Made by a program: the position numbers and the translations under genes. Below, in pieces: positions 56,845-58,490 of a stretch of 58,490 bases of DNA. Origin of the DNA: CAYVDB01 sp964450705 (GTDB lineage: Bacteria; Patescibacteriota; Minisyncoccia; Phycocordibacterales; Zambryskibacteraceae); assembly GCA_964450705.1 (NCBI GenBank), contig CAYVDB010000001.1, positions 1 to 58,490 on the forward strand, in the 5' to 3' direction. The notes below the pieces were generated by a model that made no database searches, was not told the origin of the DNA, and saw only the letters and a program-made list of their open reading frames with translations. How positions within the stretch are numbered: the stretch's first letter is position 1; each line of letters begins with the position of its first letter.

Positions 56845-57102
56845 TTAGAGATGTGTAATGACTAAGGCTTCCGCACGTCTTTTTTGTAAGAGGCTGGTGA
56901 GGCTGTCGTTTCCCAGATCTTTGAAAACTTCATAGCGAGAAACGAATTTTTCTGAATAACCTAATTCTGTATTTTGTCCGAATTTCTGTACGACCATTTT
57001 CTTACCAACTCTCTTCTCGTTCCAAGTCGATCCCGAGTGATGTTTTAAAAAAACATCGCGAGGGACTGGAATGGGGAGTTGATGGATTATTAGATGTTTC
57101 AT
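56845..57102 (-). CDS. Small basic protein of unknown function
   Basis: 85 residues from the ATG at 57102; the frame is open 14 codons further up. Sequence parts: MKHLIIHQLPIPVPRDVF, RVGKKMVVQKFGQ and GNDSLTSLLQKRRAEALVITH. No membrane helix, no recognised family. The start lies just after an AT-rich TTAATA element. It could be a chance frame. Confidence 0.45.
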   Translation of the reverse strand: MKHLIIHQLPIPVPRDVFLKHHSGSTWNEKRVGKKMVVQKFGQNTELGYSEKFVSRYEVFKDLGNDSLTSLLQKRRAEALVITHL

Positions 57103-57207
57103 TGTTTTATTAACAAAGTGATGTTCTCTAACGAGACATATCACCGTGTGCCCTTGACACCGTTATTAATAATTTCAAGGGCATTACGTTCAAAACAAAA
57201 TTTAGTC

Positions 57208-58490
57208 ATGAAAAGAATTTTTGCAGGTTTCGTTGCAATCGCGATGGTTTTGACCCTCGTAGGAAGCACTGTTGCTCCGGCTCAGGCTGCTACCGTTGAG
57301 GAGCTCCAAGCGATGATTGCACAATTAACAGCACAGCTCGCTTCACTCATGGGCGGTTCTGTATCAACAGGATACATGTTCACAACTGATCTTACTGTTG
57401 GTTCAACTGGACAAGCGGTAACCGAGCTTCAAAAGATCTTGGTTTCTAAGGGATACCTTGTTATGCCAGCAGGCGTATCAATGGGATACTTTGGAACTTT
57501 GACAAAGAATGCAGTTGCTGCATGGCAGGCTGCTTCTGGAATTACTCCAGCTGCTGGATATGTTGGTCCTAAGTCACGACAGGCATTGAATTCAATGGTT
57601 TCTGTCCCAACAACTCCAACTACACCTGGTTCAACAACTGGTATTACAACTCCAGGAGTTGAAGGAACACTTACAGTTGACCTTAATCCAAGCCCAGCTT
57701 CAGGAGTAAAGGTTTACGAAGGTGATTCAAAGGCTGCTGCAGTTGGTATCGAGCTTGAAGCAAAGCTTTCTGATATCAAGATTGAGCGCATTAAGGTTCA
57801 GCTTCCAAACGCTTCTTTCTACAATAAGATTGCAAACCGCATCTACATTGCAGATAATGGAAACGTAATTGGTTCAGCTGATCTTAATTCCTCAACAGTT
57901 GTGAAGGAAGGTTCAAACTACTTCATCACTGTGTCAGGTCTTAACTTCATCGTTCCTAAGGACGCAACTAAGGTTCTCACAGTTCACTTCGATCTCTACG
58001 GTTCTATTGACTCAGGTGATATTGGTAACAAAACTATCACTATCCCAGTTGATGGAGTACGAGGTATTGACGGTGCAGGTGTAAACCAGTACGGTCCTTC
58101 AACAGCATTCTCACGAACAATCGCAGTTACAGCAGATCTTGCTGATAGTGCAGCTCTCCAGCTTTCTTTGAACTCTGGAACTCCACAGGCAACAGAAGCT
58201 GTTGCTTCACAAGGTTCTTCTGAGAACGAATACGATGGTCTTCACATCTTGACCTTTGATCTCAAAGCAGAAGATGATGATATCCTCGTTACTGATTTCT
58301 CTGCTTCTATCCAGAAGACAGGAACAGGTGCGGCTACTGCAACTACTGCTTACCTCTACGACGGTTCATCTCTCGTAGGTAGCGCTACAATTGGTTCTAC
58401 AAACGGTATTGCTTTCTTCGATGATATTGACTTTACAGTTCCTAAGGATTCTACAAAGAGCCTTATGCTTAAGGTTGACATCGATTCAGC
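57208..58490 (+). CDS. Surface protein with signal peptide and peptidoglycan-binding domain (cut by right edge)
   Basis: The frame from ATG 57208 runs off the window after about 427 residues. A signal peptide MKRIFAGFVAIAMVLTLVG ends near AQAA, then a short coiled coil EELQAMIAQLTAQLASL, a PG_binding_1-like repeat (LTVGSTGQAVTELQKILVSKGYL ... GYFGTLTKNAVAAWQAASGI ... VGPKSRQALN), a Thr/Pro linker, then long beta-rich repeats. This matches the S-layer-like or pilus-associated wall proteins of Parcubacteria (from memory). Codon use is strongly biased to GTT/GCT/ACA and similar, a sign of very high expression. TTGACA at 57147-57152 lies inside CCCTTGA/TCAAGGG upstream. Confidence 0.85.
   Translation, partial: MKRIFAGFVAIAMVLTLVGSTVAPAQAATVEELQAMIAQLTAQLASLMGGSVSTGYMFTTDLTVGSTGQAVTELQKILVSKGYLVMPAGVSMGYFGTLTKNAVAAWQAASGITPAAGYVGPKSRQALNSMVSVPTTPTTPGSTTGITTPGVEGTLTVDLNPSPASGVKVYEGDSKAAAVGIELEAKLSDIKIERIKVQLPNASFYNKIANRIYIADNGNVIGSADLNSSTVVKEGSNYFITVSGLNFIVPKDATKVLTVHFDLYGSIDSGDIGNKTITIPVDGVRGIDGAGVNQYGPSTAFSRTIAVTADLADSAALQLSLNSGTPQATEAVASQGSSENEYDGLHILTFDLKAEDDDILVTDFSASIQKTGTGAATATTAYLYDGSSLVGSATIGSTNGIAFFDDIDFTVPKDSTKSLMLKVDIDS

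Noticed and set aside
1..58490. CRISPR arrays, prophage, insertion sequences
   Set aside because: No regularly spaced direct repeats, no integrase or transposase frames and no phage structural genes were seen; only tRNA-linked duplications and small palindromes.

Overview
The window looks like a chromosome fragment of a Patescibacteria/CPR bacterium, most likely a Parcubacteria lineage. Reasons read from the sequence: compact AT-rich coding with 4-15 base overlaps between consecutive genes, a standalone GIY-YIG protein, a DUF5667-type partner of an ECF sigma factor, a VKOR-family protein, pilB plus pilMNO but no outer-membrane secretin in view, a surface protein with a peptidoglycan-binding domain, and ribosomal clusters in which bL9 does not follow S18 and uL1 does not follow L11. 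No ribosomal RNA is present, so the lineage call is inference.

Layout. 1-3000: ruvB (cut by the left edge), a candidate structured RNA with its own promoter, and pilB. 3000-8050: a lipoprotein gene, tsaE-polA-holA, and a DUF1385 membrane protein. 8100-9600: tRNA-Lys with a GIY-YIG gene set between two copies of the tRNA 5' segment, then doxX and a SpoU methylase. 9600-13200: mutM, murE-like and ruvA on the minus strand, rpsT and a membrane protein on the plus strand. 13200-15300: a hairpin-packed non-coding stretch, tRNA-Arg, three small membrane proteins including VKOR, and tRNA-Ser. 15300-19100: ruvX, a free tRNA-binding domain, pilMNO and a lipoprotein. 19200-23640: tRNA-Arg, tag, tRNA-Leu, tRNA-Val, a RluA-type synthase, rplS, tRNA-Leu, tRNA-His and two orphan genes. 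23770-31020: envelope proteins, a nucleoside deoxyribosyltransferase-like protein, a transporter, an rRNA methylase, ECF sigma/DUF5667, PAP2 and SIMPL proteins. 31090-36400: secE-nusG-rplK, thyX, tmk and argS. 36400-50900: an exported protein, an ileS/histidine-phosphatase chimera, recO, a large surface protein, glyS, an M16 protease, an AI-2E-type protein, metG, tatD, rpsF-ssb-rpsR. 50880-58490: efp, a second candidate structured RNA, recA, ftsK, a winged-helix protein under repeated AGGACAT sites, and the start of a surface protein.

Two gene classes stand out. Most core genes have a -10 hexamer only about 5-9 bases before the start codon and no Shine-Dalgarno sequence, so their mRNAs should be leaderless or nearly so. 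Interspersed are about eleven isolated genes, often GC-richer and C-ending in codon use. Most have a good -35/-10 promoter, a leader, a Shine-Dalgarno sequence (AGGAGG in the clearest cases) and a private terminator hairpin. They look like single-gene cassettes (lipoproteins, thyX, tmk, DUF1385 and unknowns).

The most unusual protein is the isoleucyl-tRNA synthetase, which carries a complete histidine-phosphatase domain inside its catalytic body. The most unusual DNA features are the tRNA-Lys/GIY-YIG duplication, the two structured-RNA candidates, and the run of hairpins downstream of tRNA-Arg. There is a 10-N assembly gap at 28961-28970. No CRISPR array, insertion sequence or phage block was seen.
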